This document shows, in pieces, positions 43,765 through 52,082 of a DNA stretch of 64,000 nucleotides (the stretch's first letter is position 1; each line of letters opens with the position of its first letter). Location: positions 91,221 to 155,220 of the forward strand of contig JAUWGP010000001.1 of NCBI GenBank assembly GCA_030606335.1, given 5' to 3'. The notes under the pieces were generated by a model, which was given only the letters and a program-made list of their open reading frames with translations, was not told where the DNA came from and made no database searches. The position numbers and the translations under genes were made by a program. The DNA comes from Caldifarciminota bacterium. Lineage in GTDB: Bacteria > Hydrothermota > UBA3073.

Positions 43765-43901
43765 TTACGCGAATATACACAAAAGAGTTAGTTAATTAAA
43801 AACATAAGAAATTATCTTTATTAAATCTTTCATTTCAATGAGTGTTAACGAATTGCTTAATATTTTCAGGTATCCTGTAGAGTATTTTATGGAGTGTTTT
43901 A

Positions 43902-43954
43902 TGGAGTGCATCAACCGTGTTGATGCACCACTGTGACACGGTCACAGTACTCCA
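43902..43954. repeat. three-way-junction repeat, intergenic copy
   Basis: TGGAGTGC ... TACTCCA arms enclosing GCATCAAC-cgt-GTTGATGC and CTGTGACA-c-GGTCACAG. It is nearly identical to the coding copy at 8108-8158 and preceded by a short tandem (atggagtg twice). The rest of 43765-43966 shows no gene. Confidence 0.8.
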
Positions 43955-43966
43955 AAAGTATAACCT

Positions 43967-44545
43967 ATGAATATTGAGGGTGTTGTTCTTGCCGCTGGCT
44001 TCTCCAAAAGAACGGGTGTGTTAAAAATGGGGCTTTTACTCGAAGGTAAAACTCTTATTGAACGAAGTATAGAAGGAATGTATGATATCTGTTCAAGGAT
44101 TATTGTCGTTGGTGGATACAAAATAGAAAAGATAACTGAGATTATGAAAGGTTATCCAAAAATCGAGGTGTTTTTTAATAGAAATTATACAAAAGGGATG
44201 TTCAGTTCCGTAAAGGAAGGCGTAAGGCATGTGAAATCCGAGAAGTTCTTTCTTCTTCCAGGTGATTACCCCCTTATAAGTCAGAAGACATATAAGAAGA
44301 TGCTCGATATTGATGGAGAAATTGTAATCCCTGTGAATAATGGCAGAAAGGGACATCCTGTTCTTATGAAAAGCTCATTAATTGAAGAACTGCAAAAAGA
44401 ACCGATAAATTCAACATTAAAAGATTTCATCAATAGAAAAGGATATACCCCAGTAGATGTTGAGGATAATGGTATCCTTGTCGATATTGATTCAATGGAG
44501 GATTACAGGGAAGTATTATCTACAATTAATAAAAAATACAGGTAG
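43967..44545 (+). CDS. mocA: MocA-like molybdenum cofactor nucleotidyltransferase
   Basis: 192 residues. NTP-transferase motifs VVLAAGFSKRTG, KMGLLLEGKTLIERSI and LLPGDYPLISQKTY match the MocA/YgfJ group, which attaches CMP (or a related nucleotide) to molybdopterin for xanthine-dehydrogenase-type enzymes. Cytoplasmic. Placed between the ygeW block and the second hydroxylase, it most likely finishes the cofactor for both. The start is ATG 43967; Shine-Dalgarno weak. Confidence 0.85.
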   Translation: MNIEGVVLAAGFSKRTGVLKMGLLLEGKTLIERSIEGMYDICSRIIVVGGYKIEKITEIMKGYPKIEVFFNRNYTKGMFSSVKEGVRHVKSEKFFLLPGDYPLISQKTYKKMLDIDGEIVIPVNNGRKGHPVLMKSSLIEELQKEPINSTLKDFINRKGYTPVDVEDNGILVDIDSMEDYREVLSTINKKYR

Positions 44546-44662
44546 TTATAAAAGCTCTGAAACTAAATTATAACTTATTACTTCTTGATACAGCATATAA
44601 CTTATGATACTAACTATTTTTCTTTTTAATACCCATGTTGTTTTTTAGGCAGATTGCAAGAC

Positions 44663-44684
44663 GCCTGCCTGCCGGTAGGCAGGT
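44663..44684. repeat. GCCTGCC/GGCAGG inverted repeat
   Basis: GCCTGCCTGCC-ggt-AGGCAGG is a compact hairpin shortly before the second molybdenum subunit gene; an identical core is at 61853-61875. Confidence 0.65.
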
Positions 44685-44702
44685 TGGCGTTAAGATTTCC
44701 AG

Positions 44703-46991
44703 GTGTTTGTCAAAACTATAAAATCAACATACTATGATATGAAACAGAAAATCAGCATACCTATCAAAAAGAGCGATGTTCCAGAAAAGGCTGGAGGAAG
44801 TGCTAAATATATAGCAGATATTGAGTTTGAGGGTATGCTTTATGCAAAAACTCTGCGCTCAGACAGACCCAGAGCAAGGATAAACTCAATAAAAATACCA
44901 GAATTGCCAGAGGGTTATTATATTGTTGATAAGAATGATATCCCAGGTAAGAACAGGGTTAAAATGATTATTGATGACCAACCCTTTTTTGCCGAAGATG
45001 TGGTCAACTATATTGGAGAGCCAATTCTTCTCGTTGTAGGACCCGATAAGGAGAAGGTCTTTGAGATTGTCTATAAAATTAAGGTTTATTACGAAGATAT
45101 CGAACCCATCTTTACTATTGAAGAAGCTGAAAAAGAAAAGAAAAATCCCATCTATGGAGATGATAACTGTTTTGCTGAATATGAATTCAAAAAGGGAGAG
45201 CCTGAGAAGGCATTCGCAACATTGTCTTATATCGTTGAAGACGAATATAGTACAGATTATCAAGAACATATTTATTTAGAACCCCAGGGTGTGGTTGGTA
45301 TCTATGAGAATGGAAAGGTAACAGTTTATGGTGCAATGCAGTGTCCCTATTATGTTAAAAATGCACTACTACAGGCTTTTGGATGGGACGAAAACAGAAT
45401 AAGGGTAGTTCAGACTACCACAGGGGGAGCATTCGGTGGTAAAGAAGAGTATCCCTCTCTTATTGCAGGGCATGCAGCCTTTGCTGCTGTAAAAACAGGT
45501 AAACCAGTACAATTGGTCTTTGACAGAAATGAGGATATAGAGGTTACAACCAAAAGGCATCCCTCAAGTATAAAATTCAAAACAGCTTTAGATGAAAATA
45601 ATAGGATAATAGCAATGGATGTCGATATAAAAATTGACGCCGGAGCCAATGCAGGTCTTTCAGATGTGGTCTTACAGAGGTCTATGTTTTCTGCAACAGG
45701 AGTCTATAATATACCCAATATAAGAGTCAGAGGAAAGGCTCTTGCGACAAACAAAGTTCCCAGTGGTGCATTTCGAGGATTTGGTGCACCTCAAGTCTTT
45801 TTTGCGATTGAGATGCATATGTACCATATTGCTGATAAAGTAGGTATGGAACCTATTGATTTTAAGACAAAGCACATTTTAATGAGAGGTGATACAACCT
45901 CAACAGGTGGTCTACTCAGAAGCGAAGTTAAACTTCCAGAAATAATAGATACAATTGATAAGATGTCACAATATAGAGAAAAATATGAGAAATTTAAAAA
46001 GAAGAGGGATGGGTTAAAAGGGATTGGGTTCTCGCTCTTCTTCCATGGATGTGGATTTACTGGTAGCGGTGAGAAAGATTTGATAAAGGCGAAGGTTAAA
46101 TTAAAAAAGAAAAAAAATGACAAAGTTGAGATACTTGTATCAAACGTGGATATGGGGCAGGGGGCTCAAACAGCATTAAGAAAGATAGTATCCTATTCAC
46201 TTGATAAACCGATCGAGCATATCATTTATGAAAATCCTGATACGGATAGAGTGCCAGATTCAGGTCCAACCGTTGCCTCAAGAACTGTAATGATAGTTGG
46301 CGGACTACTTGAGAAGGCTGCACGCAAGCTCAAAGAGAGATGGAATGAAGCTCCTGAACTCGAAATTGTTGAAAGGTACAAACAACCAGAATATATTAGA
46401 TGGGACCAAAAAAAGTTCAAGGGAGATGCATATCCTGAATATTCCTGGGGTGCAAATGTTGTGGAGGTTGAAATCGACCCTGTAACTTATGAGATAAAAG
46501 TTTTGGGAATATGGGGGGTATATGATGTTGGTGTTGCAATTGACGAAAAGATGCTTCGTGGGCAGATAGAGGGGGGTATTATCCAGGGACTTGGTTTTGC
46601 TACAATTGAGGTGATGAATATTAAGGATGGAAAAATCCAACAGGATACTATAACAGATTATATTATACCAACTTCAAAGGATTTTCCAAAAATAGAAATA
46701 AAACTGATAGATAACCCTTACGAATATGGTCCTTTTGGTGCAAAGTGTGCTGGAGAGCTTCCCTTTGTTGGGGCTGCCCCAGCTCTTGCTTCTGCTGTGC
46801 AGTATGCCCTTAATGTTCCAATAAGAAAGATACCAGTAACCCCTGAACTTCTACTAAGTTATGTAAACCTTATAAATAAACCGCAGAACTCAAAAGAGCT
46901 TAGGGAATGTTTAACCACAGAGCACGTCCCGCCTTTGCGGGATCCCGAAGTAAGCGGGACAGAGATCGCTGAGTTAAAAGAAACATCTTAA
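44703..46991 (+). CDS. xanthine dehydrogenase-family molybdenum subunit (second set)
   Basis: 762 residues from GTG 44703 (ATG 44739 is an alternative; neither has a strong Shine-Dalgarno sequence). Motifs: TTGGAFGGKEEYPSLIAGHA, GAFRGFGAPQVFFAIEMHM, VSNVDMGQGAQTA, and GPFGAKCAGELPFVGAAPAL with the catalytic Glu near residue 684. Only distantly similar to the first set, so the two hydroxylases probably have different purine substrates or directions. The last 27 residues (from about 46914) are encoded by a dispersed repeat, not by family sequence. Gene order here is Mo, 2Fe-2S, FAD, opposite to the first set. Confidence 0.9.
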   Translation: MFVKTIKSTYYDMKQKISIPIKKSDVPEKAGGSAKYIADIEFEGMLYAKTLRSDRPRARINSIKIPELPEGYYIVDKNDIPGKNRVKMIIDDQPFFAEDVVNYIGEPILLVVGPDKEKVFEIVYKIKVYYEDIEPIFTIEEAEKEKKNPIYGDDNCFAEYEFKKGEPEKAFATLSYIVEDEYSTDYQEHIYLEPQGVVGIYENGKVTVYGAMQCPYYVKNALLQAFGWDENRIRVVQTTTGGAFGGKEEYPSLIAGHAAFAAVKTGKPVQLVFDRNEDIEVTTKRHPSSIKFKTALDENNRIIAMDVDIKIDAGANAGLSDVVLQRSMFSATGVYNIPNIRVRGKALATNKVPSGAFRGFGAPQVFFAIEMHMYHIADKVGMEPIDFKTKHILMRGDTTSTGGLLRSEVKLPEIIDTIDKMSQYREKYEKFKKKRDGLKGIGFSLFFHGCGFTGSGEKDLIKAKVKLKKKKNDKVEILVSNVDMGQGAQTALRKIVSYSLDKPIEHIIYENPDTDRVPDSGPTVASRTVMIVGGLLEKAARKLKERWNEAPELEIVERYKQPEYIRWDQKKFKGDAYPEYSWGANVVEVEIDPVTYEIKVLGIWGVYDVGVAIDEKMLRGQIEGGIIQGLGFATIEVMNIKDGKIQQDTITDYIIPTSKDFPKIEIKLIDNPYEYGPFGAKCAGELPFVGAAPALASAVQYALNVPIRKIPVTPELLLSYVNLINKPQNSKELRECLTTEHVPPLRDPEVSGTEIAELKETS
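46914..46980. repeat. dispersed repeat forming a protein C-terminus
   Basis: aaccacagagcacgtcccgc, gcgggatcccgaagtaagcg and ggacagagatcgctgagtta make an inverted gtcccgc/gcgggac unit of the accacag family. It is read in frame as TTEHVPPLRDPEVSGTEIAE. Confidence 0.65.
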
Positions 46992-47228
46992 GTTTGTAGA
47001 TTCTTGATTCGGTTTTCCCTATTGGTTATTAAAACTAAAGAGAATGGTGTTTTTTATCTACTTCAGTGTTTAGAAAAAATTGGGTTTAAGAGAGAATATG
47101 GAGATTTTTAACTGCATAGCACGTGGAGAACACAGAGGTAACTCTTTGGTGATGTCTGATTTTTAATATTATATGTGACCTCTGTGGTTGATATTTTAAA
47201 ATAACATCTCAACTAAGAATGATGGAAA
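46992..47228. repeat. intergenic accacag-type repeat
   Basis: gagaacacagaggtaactct (47126 region) and tgacctctgtggttgatatt (47176 region) face each other as an imperfect inverted repeat. No gene or clear promoter seen in the gap. Confidence 0.5.
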
Positions 47229-47705
47229 ATGAAAAAAGAAATTAATTTCGTGTTAAATAAAAAAGGGGTCAATATTACAACAGACCCTCTGAGAAGATTA
47301 CTCGATATTTTAAGAGAGGACCTCGGATTAAAAGGTGTAAAAGAAGGTTGTGGAGAGGGAGAGTGTGGTTCATGTGCTGTCATCATAAATAATAGGATTG
47401 TTAATTCCTGTATTGTCGCAGTGGGTACAGTAGAGGGTGCGGAAATTATAACAATTGAGGGTTACAGGAAAACAAAACAATACAAACTACTGGAGGATTC
47501 CTTTGCTGAAGCAGGTGCAGTTCAATGTGGGTTCTGTACTCCAGGAATTATAATAGCTGCCGAAACACTCTTAAGAATAAATCCTGAACCTAATGAAAAT
47601 GCGATAAGGGATGCAATTTCAGGTAATCTATGCAGGTGTACTGGCTATAATATGATCGTAGAAGGTATCAAAATTGCCTCACAAAAAGGGAAGGGATTAT
47701 GGTAA
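47229..47705 (+). CDS. xanthine dehydrogenase-family 2Fe-2S subunit (second set)
   Basis: 158 residues with KEGCGEGECGSCAVI, NSCIVAVG, VQCGFCTPGIII and GNLCRCTGYN, all eight cluster cysteines present. It pairs with the FAD subunit that overlaps it by 7 bases, and with the molybdenum subunit just upstream. Confidence 0.93.
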   Translation: MKKEINFVLNKKGVNITTDPLRRLLDILREDLGLKGVKEGCGEGECGSCAVIINNRIVNSCIVAVGTVEGAEIITIEGYRKTKQYKLLEDSFAEAGAVQCGFCTPGIIIAAETLLRINPEPNENAIRDAISGNLCRCTGYNMIVEGIKIASQKGKGLW

Positions 47706-48544
47706 GTGCATACAGACCAGAAAATCTCAAAGAAGCATTGCTCAGGAGAAAAGAATTCAGGGTAATTCCTTTTGCGGGTGGTACTGACCTTATGGTAAAA
47801 GGAAGAAGATGGTCCGGGCTTGCTCCTCATTTCGAACTACCTGTTCTTTTTATCGGACACCTTGGTGAGCTCAAGAATGTGGAATTGGAACAAAACTGCT
47901 TGAGAATCGGCTCTTGCTGTACGTTGAGCTATCTTCTTGAAAACGAGAATATGCCTCAGGCAATAAAAATAGCATTATGGATGTTCGCCTCTCCTGCAAT
48001 AAGAAATATCGGAACCATTGGAGGAAATATATGTAATGCCTCCCCTGCAGGCGATACCCTCCCGGTTCTATATGCTGTGAATGCCTCAGTAGTCCTGAAA
48101 AACACGAACGGCATAAGGGAAGTACCAATTGAACAATTTATAAAAGGGGTGGGCAAAACAGTTCTACAGGATGATGAACTTTTAAAAGAGATTATTATAC
48201 CAATAAAGAGTTTTGACACAATTTATTATAGAAAAGTAGGCACAAGGAAGGCAAATGCGCTCTCAAAGATTTCTTTCCTCGGACTTGCCAAAATAAAAAA
48301 TGGTTTGATTGAGGATATCAGAATTTCTTTTGGAGCTGTTGCTCCAACTGTTGTAAGATCGATGGAGATTGAAGACAGACTGAAAGGGAAAACAAAAAAA
48401 TACATTAAACAGATAATTCCTGAAATTTGTAGTCAATATTCTACTCTAATAAAGCCCATAGACGACCAGAGGTCGAATGCTTATTATAGAAAGATAGTTT
48501 CACTCAGGCTATTAAAACATTTCTTAACAAAGGATATATTATGA
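47699..48544 (+). CDS. xanthine dehydrogenase-family FAD subunit (second set)
   Basis: 281 residues with classical FAD motifs: FAGGTDLMVKGR and SPAIRNIGTIGGNICNASPA, plus YYRKVGTRKANALSKISF. More typical than the first-set FAD subunit and therefore a likely NAD- or ferredoxin-linked dehydrogenase module. Overlaps the 2Fe-2S gene; the stop overlaps an ATG (48541) of a short frame that is not used by the next gene. Confidence 0.92.
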   Translation: MVSAYRPENLKEALLRRKEFRVIPFAGGTDLMVKGRRWSGLAPHFELPVLFIGHLGELKNVELEQNCLRIGSCCTLSYLLENENMPQAIKIALWMFASPAIRNIGTIGGNICNASPAGDTLPVLYAVNASVVLKNTNGIREVPIEQFIKGVGKTVLQDDELLKEIIIPIKSFDTIYYRKVGTRKANALSKISFLGLAKIKNGLIEDIRISFGAVAPTVVRSMEIEDRLKGKTKKYIKQIIPEICSQYSTLIKPIDDQRSNAYYRKIVSLRLLKHFLTKDIL

Positions 48545-48595
48545 GAAGAGATTTGGCAACAATCTTTAAAGAGCTTGCTTTTTCAATTATTTGAT

Positions 48596-49324
48596 ATGGA
48601 TTTAATTAAAGATTTAATATCAATTGTTTCTTCTTATCCAGTCAAAGAGGTGCTTATAGGAATATTCCAGACACTGGTCTGGAGTAAAAACTGTGGTCTT
48701 TCAAGCACTTTAAAACAAGAGAAATGTCCCCATGTTGGCGTTAGAGAATCCGGCAGTCTAATTAACAAAAATGTAAAAGAACTTTCCCAATATCTACTTT
48801 CAGACAATCTCCTTGAAGCATCTATCGGAATGGCTGCAATAAATAGTGCTTTACATATTGAAAGAGAAAAATTGGAAACACTGAATGCAAAGGATTTGAT
48901 TCTGGAAAAAGGAAAGGGTAAAATCGTTGGTGTAATAGGACACTTTCCCTTTCTGGGTAAAATAAAGCATAAGTTTAATGAACTTTATATTTTTGAAAAA
49001 TTTCCTGGTGAGGGTGACCTCAAAGAAGAGGAGATTCAAGAATTTCTTCCACGAGCTGATGTGGTTGCAATAACCGGGACATCCATCCCCAATCATACCT
49101 TTGAAAATATATTAAAGTATACAAAAAGAGAAAGTTATATTATAGTACTTGGTCCCAGTACTCCAGTTTCACCTTTACTCTTTGAGTATGGTGTAGATGC
49201 AATTTCAGGAATTCTTGTTCGGGATATTCCCTTTATCATTTCTCAGGTTAAGGAACCTACACCCTTTAGGTATCTGAAGGGTGTGGATTATGTTACTCTT
49301 GTGAGGGAGGATTATTTTGCTTGA
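48596..49324 (+). CDS. DUF4213/DUF364 (putative heavy-metal chelation) protein
   Basis: About 242 residues from ATG 48596, which fits the family start better than the upstream TTG 48575. Features: VKEVLIGIFQTLVWSKNCGL, CPHVGVRESGSL, SIGMAAINSALH (N-terminal domain) and KGKIVGVIGHFPF, ADVVAITGTSIPNHTFENIL, VVLGPSTPVSP-like (Rossmann-like DUF364). The family is proposed to bind metals and often accompanies molybdenum or nitrogenase-type loci. Here it is coupled to xdhC, so a role in molybdenum cofactor insertion or maturation is likely, though unproven. Confidence 0.75.
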   Translation: MDLIKDLISIVSSYPVKEVLIGIFQTLVWSKNCGLSSTLKQEKCPHVGVRESGSLINKNVKELSQYLLSDNLLEASIGMAAINSALHIEREKLETLNAKDLILEKGKGKIVGVIGHFPFLGKIKHKFNELYIFEKFPGEGDLKEEEIQEFLPRADVVAITGTSIPNHTFENILKYTKRESYIIVLGPSTPVSPLLFEYGVDAISGILVRDIPFIISQVKEPTPFRYLKGVDYVTLVREDYFA

Positions 49325-50144
49325 TATCTATGAAGAAATATTAAAATTAAAAAAGAGCGGTGGAGAAGGAGTTCTTATTACTGTTGTGGGGAAAGATGGA
49401 CATGGACCTGCGAGTATCGGAGATAAAATGCTTGTTTTAAACAATGGAATAAAGAAAGGAACTGTAGGTGGGGGGGCAATAGAAGAGGAAGTTTCGAGAG
49501 AGACAAAAGAAATTTTAAAGAAGAGAAAAAGTCTTCTAAAGAGGTATGTTTTGAGTGAAAATAACTCTATTATGGATGCAAAAGATACAGGAATGATCTG
49601 TGGTGGGAATATCACCCTCTTTTATGAATATATCTGTCCTTGTGCCAGAATATACATCTTTGGGGCAGGTCATATTGGAAAGGCACTTGCTTATCATCTA
49701 AAGAATTTAGATTATTATATAACACTGATTGATAACAGAGAGAATGCACTCAGAAACTATGAAGGTTCCCATAAGACCATAACTGGAAATTACACAGATA
49801 TACTTAAGGGTGAAGATATTCCTCAAGGCAGCTTTTTCATTGTTACAACCTATTCTCACGAACTTGATTATGTTGTTTTAAAAAGGATATATGAAGTCAA
49901 ATGGAAACCGAGGTATATCGGGCTTGTTGCCTCACAAAGAAAGGGCGAAACAATAGTAAAAAAACTGCTTAATAACATCGGAAAAGATATAGACTTAAGT
50001 ATTTTATATACGCCAGTCGGTCTTGATATTGGTGGAACAACTCCTGATGAGATTGCAATCTCTATTATATCTGAAATTCAGTCACTGCGTTATGGTAAAA
50101 AGATTCATAAACATTTGGGGAAAAAATGGTCTGTCTTATCATAG
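49317..50144 (+). CDS. xdhC: XdhC/CoxI-family cofactor insertion protein
   Basis: 275 residues, TTG start 49317 with GGGAGG upstream, overlapping the previous gene by 8 bases. The N-terminal XdhC domain shows GHGPASIGDKMLVLNNGIKK, GTVGGGAIEEEV and MICGGNITLFYE. The C-terminal Rossmann domain begins ARIYIFGAGHIGKALAYHLK. XdhC proteins bind the molybdenum cofactor, guide its sulfuration and insert it into the large subunit. It presumably serves both hydroxylases in this cluster. Confidence 0.9.
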   Translation: MLDIYEEILKLKKSGGEGVLITVVGKDGHGPASIGDKMLVLNNGIKKGTVGGGAIEEEVSRETKEILKKRKSLLKRYVLSENNSIMDAKDTGMICGGNITLFYEYICPCARIYIFGAGHIGKALAYHLKNLDYYITLIDNRENALRNYEGSHKTITGNYTDILKGEDIPQGSFFIVTTYSHELDYVVLKRIYEVKWKPRYIGLVASQRKGETIVKKLLNNIGKDIDLSILYTPVGLDIGGTTPDEIAISIISEIQSLRYGKKIHKHLGKKWSVLS

Positions 50145-50629
50145 GAGAAATTAATCAGGGAAAGACCCAAAAAATACTCTCAGTATACAATAGAAAAAAA
50201 CAGGGTGATGGGTTTATAACAAGAAAATTATTCAAGAATAATACCTTTATAGGATATGAAATTGTGAGATTATCGACAGAAAAATCAGTTCCCTTCGCAT
50301 ACATGAGAGATTACGCACCCTCTGAATGGGATGAGATTTATAAATATGGTCCTTACACCTTTTCAAGGAAAGCACTTACCTTCGCAGAAAATATAGTTGA
50401 TGAAATAATAAAAAAAAGAATTAATCCCGTCTTTATTGATGAAGTTGGACCACTTGAACTTCAAGGAAAGGGCTTTTTTAGCATTTTAAAAAGAATTTTA
50501 CATCTTGAAAAGGACATTTATATAACAGTGAGAGATCACTGTGTTAAGGAGGTAATAAGAGAATTTAATATTAAAAAATATGAGGTAATAAAATTAAAAA
50601 ATTCCAACAAAGGAGAAATTCGTGATTAA
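50126..50629 (+). CDS. THEP1-like P-loop NTPase
   Basis: 167 residues. Walker A-like GEINQGKTQ at residues 6-14 and Walker B-like NPVFIDEVGPLELQGKGF (about 108-125) resemble the THEP1/NTPase_1 family. It overlaps xdhC by 19 bases and the next gene by 8, so it belongs to the same transcript. The position in the maturation block suggests an energy-dependent step in cofactor handling, or nucleotide salvage; the family's physiological substrates are unclear. Confidence 0.75.
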   Translation: MVCLIIGEINQGKTQKILSVYNRKKQGDGFITRKLFKNNTFIGYEIVRLSTEKSVPFAYMRDYAPSEWDEIYKYGPYTFSRKALTFAENIVDEIIKKRINPVFIDEVGPLELQGKGFFSILKRILHLEKDIYITVRDHCVKEVIREFNIKKYEVIKLKNSNKGEIRD

Positions 50630-52082
50630 TCTTACAATTAACAAAGAGCAACTTGAAAGAACTGTTAAAAGATGCAGAGATAGGGGTATCATAGTTCCAA
50701 CCTTTGAACAGATGAAGAATCCCTCATTTATACCAGAGAGTATAAAAGGAGAACTGAAGAGTATAGGCTTATGGGATGTCCATCCAAGAAATCTTTTCAG
50801 AATCACATGGAAAAATGAACCCAAACCAGATGGTGGTGGATTTGGTGGAGTTAATTACATGATACTACCCTCTGAACTGACTGGTGTAAAGTCGAAAATA
50901 ATCGCTCTTGTAGGTAAGTGGTTCCCTACAGGTTCACATAAGGTTGGGGCTACCTTTGGATGCATTGCACCCAACCTGATTACAGGTCAATTTGACCCCA
51001 CAAGACAAAAGGCTGTATGGCCATCCACAGGGAATTATTGCCGGGGGGGCGCCTATGTTGCTTCGCTCCTTGCCTGTAAATCCATTGCAATTCTTCCAGA
51101 GGAGATGTCAAAGGAGAGATTTGAATGGCTTGCATCAATCGCAGGAGAGGTTATTGCAACTCCCGGGTGTGAAAGTAATGTTAAAGAGATATTCGATAAA
51201 TGCTGGGAATTAAGAAAAACAAGGGATGACCTTGTCATCTTCAACCAGTTTGATGAGTTTGGAAATCATCTCTGGCATTACGTAGTAACAGGAAGTGCAA
51301 TGGAAGAGGCGTTGGACAAGGAAATGGGAGAAGATAATAACTATGCTGGGGTTGTCCTTTCTTCTGGTTCTTCAGGAACACTTGGAAGCGGGGACTATCT
51401 AAAAGGTATTTATCCAGCATCCAGAATTGCCGTTGGAGAAGCACTTCAGTGCCCAACCCTTCTAATAAATGGTTATGGTGGTCATAGAATTGAGGGAATA
51501 GGGGATAAACATGTCCCCTGGATTCATAATGTCAGGAACACAGATATGGTTATAGCAGTGGATGATGAGCATTCTATGAGATTTTTAAGGTTATTCAATG
51601 AACCTGTTGGTAAGAGATATCTTAGAGAGCAGGGAATCCTTGAAGATATTACAGAAAATCTCAATCTCCTTGGTATCTCTTCAATTGGTAATATGATTGC
51701 TGCAATAAAATTCGCTAAATATTATGAGCTTACAGATAAAGATGTAATTCTTACAGTTTTCACTGATTCTATGGAACTTTATGATTCGAGGCTTGAGGAG
51801 CTGAATGAAGAAAAAGGGATATATAAAAAAACTGATGCAATAAGAGATTTTGAACTCCTGATGAATCTTGGTATAGATTATGTTTTAGAACTTTCACAGT
51901 ATGATAAAAAAAGAATCCATAATCTTAAGTATTATACATGGGTCGAACAGCAAGGCAGGAATATTGAGGAATTAAACAAACAGTGGTACAACCACAGGGA
52001 ATATTGGGCTGAATTTCACAATCAGGTTCCCAAAATAGACAAATTGATAAATGAATTTAATGAAAGAGTAGGGTTGATATAA
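50622..52082 (+). CDS. fold-type II PLP enzyme (TrpB/cysteine synthase-like)
   Basis: 486 residues, GTG start supported by AAAGGAG. The PLP lysine lies in KWFPTGSHKVGATFG and the phosphate-binding glycine loop in VVLSSGSSGTLGSGDYLKGI. Longer than ordinary cysteine synthases, with about 150 extra C-terminal residues rich in charge (WVEQQGRNIEELNKQWYNHR). Located between the NTPase and the oxopurine deaminase, it probably acts on an amino acid product of purine breakdown (elimination or ammonia-lyase chemistry). Specific activity not assignable. Confidence 0.75.
   Translation: MINLTINKEQLERTVKRCRDRGIIVPTFEQMKNPSFIPESIKGELKSIGLWDVHPRNLFRITWKNEPKPDGGGFGGVNYMILPSELTGVKSKIIALVGKWFPTGSHKVGATFGCIAPNLITGQFDPTRQKAVWPSTGNYCRGGAYVASLLACKSIAILPEEMSKERFEWLASIAGEVIATPGCESNVKEIFDKCWELRKTRDDLVIFNQFDEFGNHLWHYVVTGSAMEEALDKEMGEDNNYAGVVLSSGSSGTLGSGDYLKGIYPASRIAVGEALQCPTLLINGYGGHRIEGIGDKHVPWIHNVRNTDMVIAVDDEHSMRFLRLFNEPVGKRYLREQGILEDITENLNLLGISSIGNMIAAIKFAKYYELTDKDVILTVFTDSMELYDSRLEELNEEKGIYKKTDAIRDFELLMNLGIDYVLELSQYDKKRIHNLKYYTWVEQQGRNIEELNKQWYNHREYWAEFHNQVPKIDKLINEFNERVGLI

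Noticed and set aside
48541..48594. Possible frameshifted start of the DUF364 gene (ATGA overlap reading MRRDLATIFKELAFSII)
   Set aside because: ATG 48596 already gives a start that matches the family's N-terminus, so no frameshift is needed.
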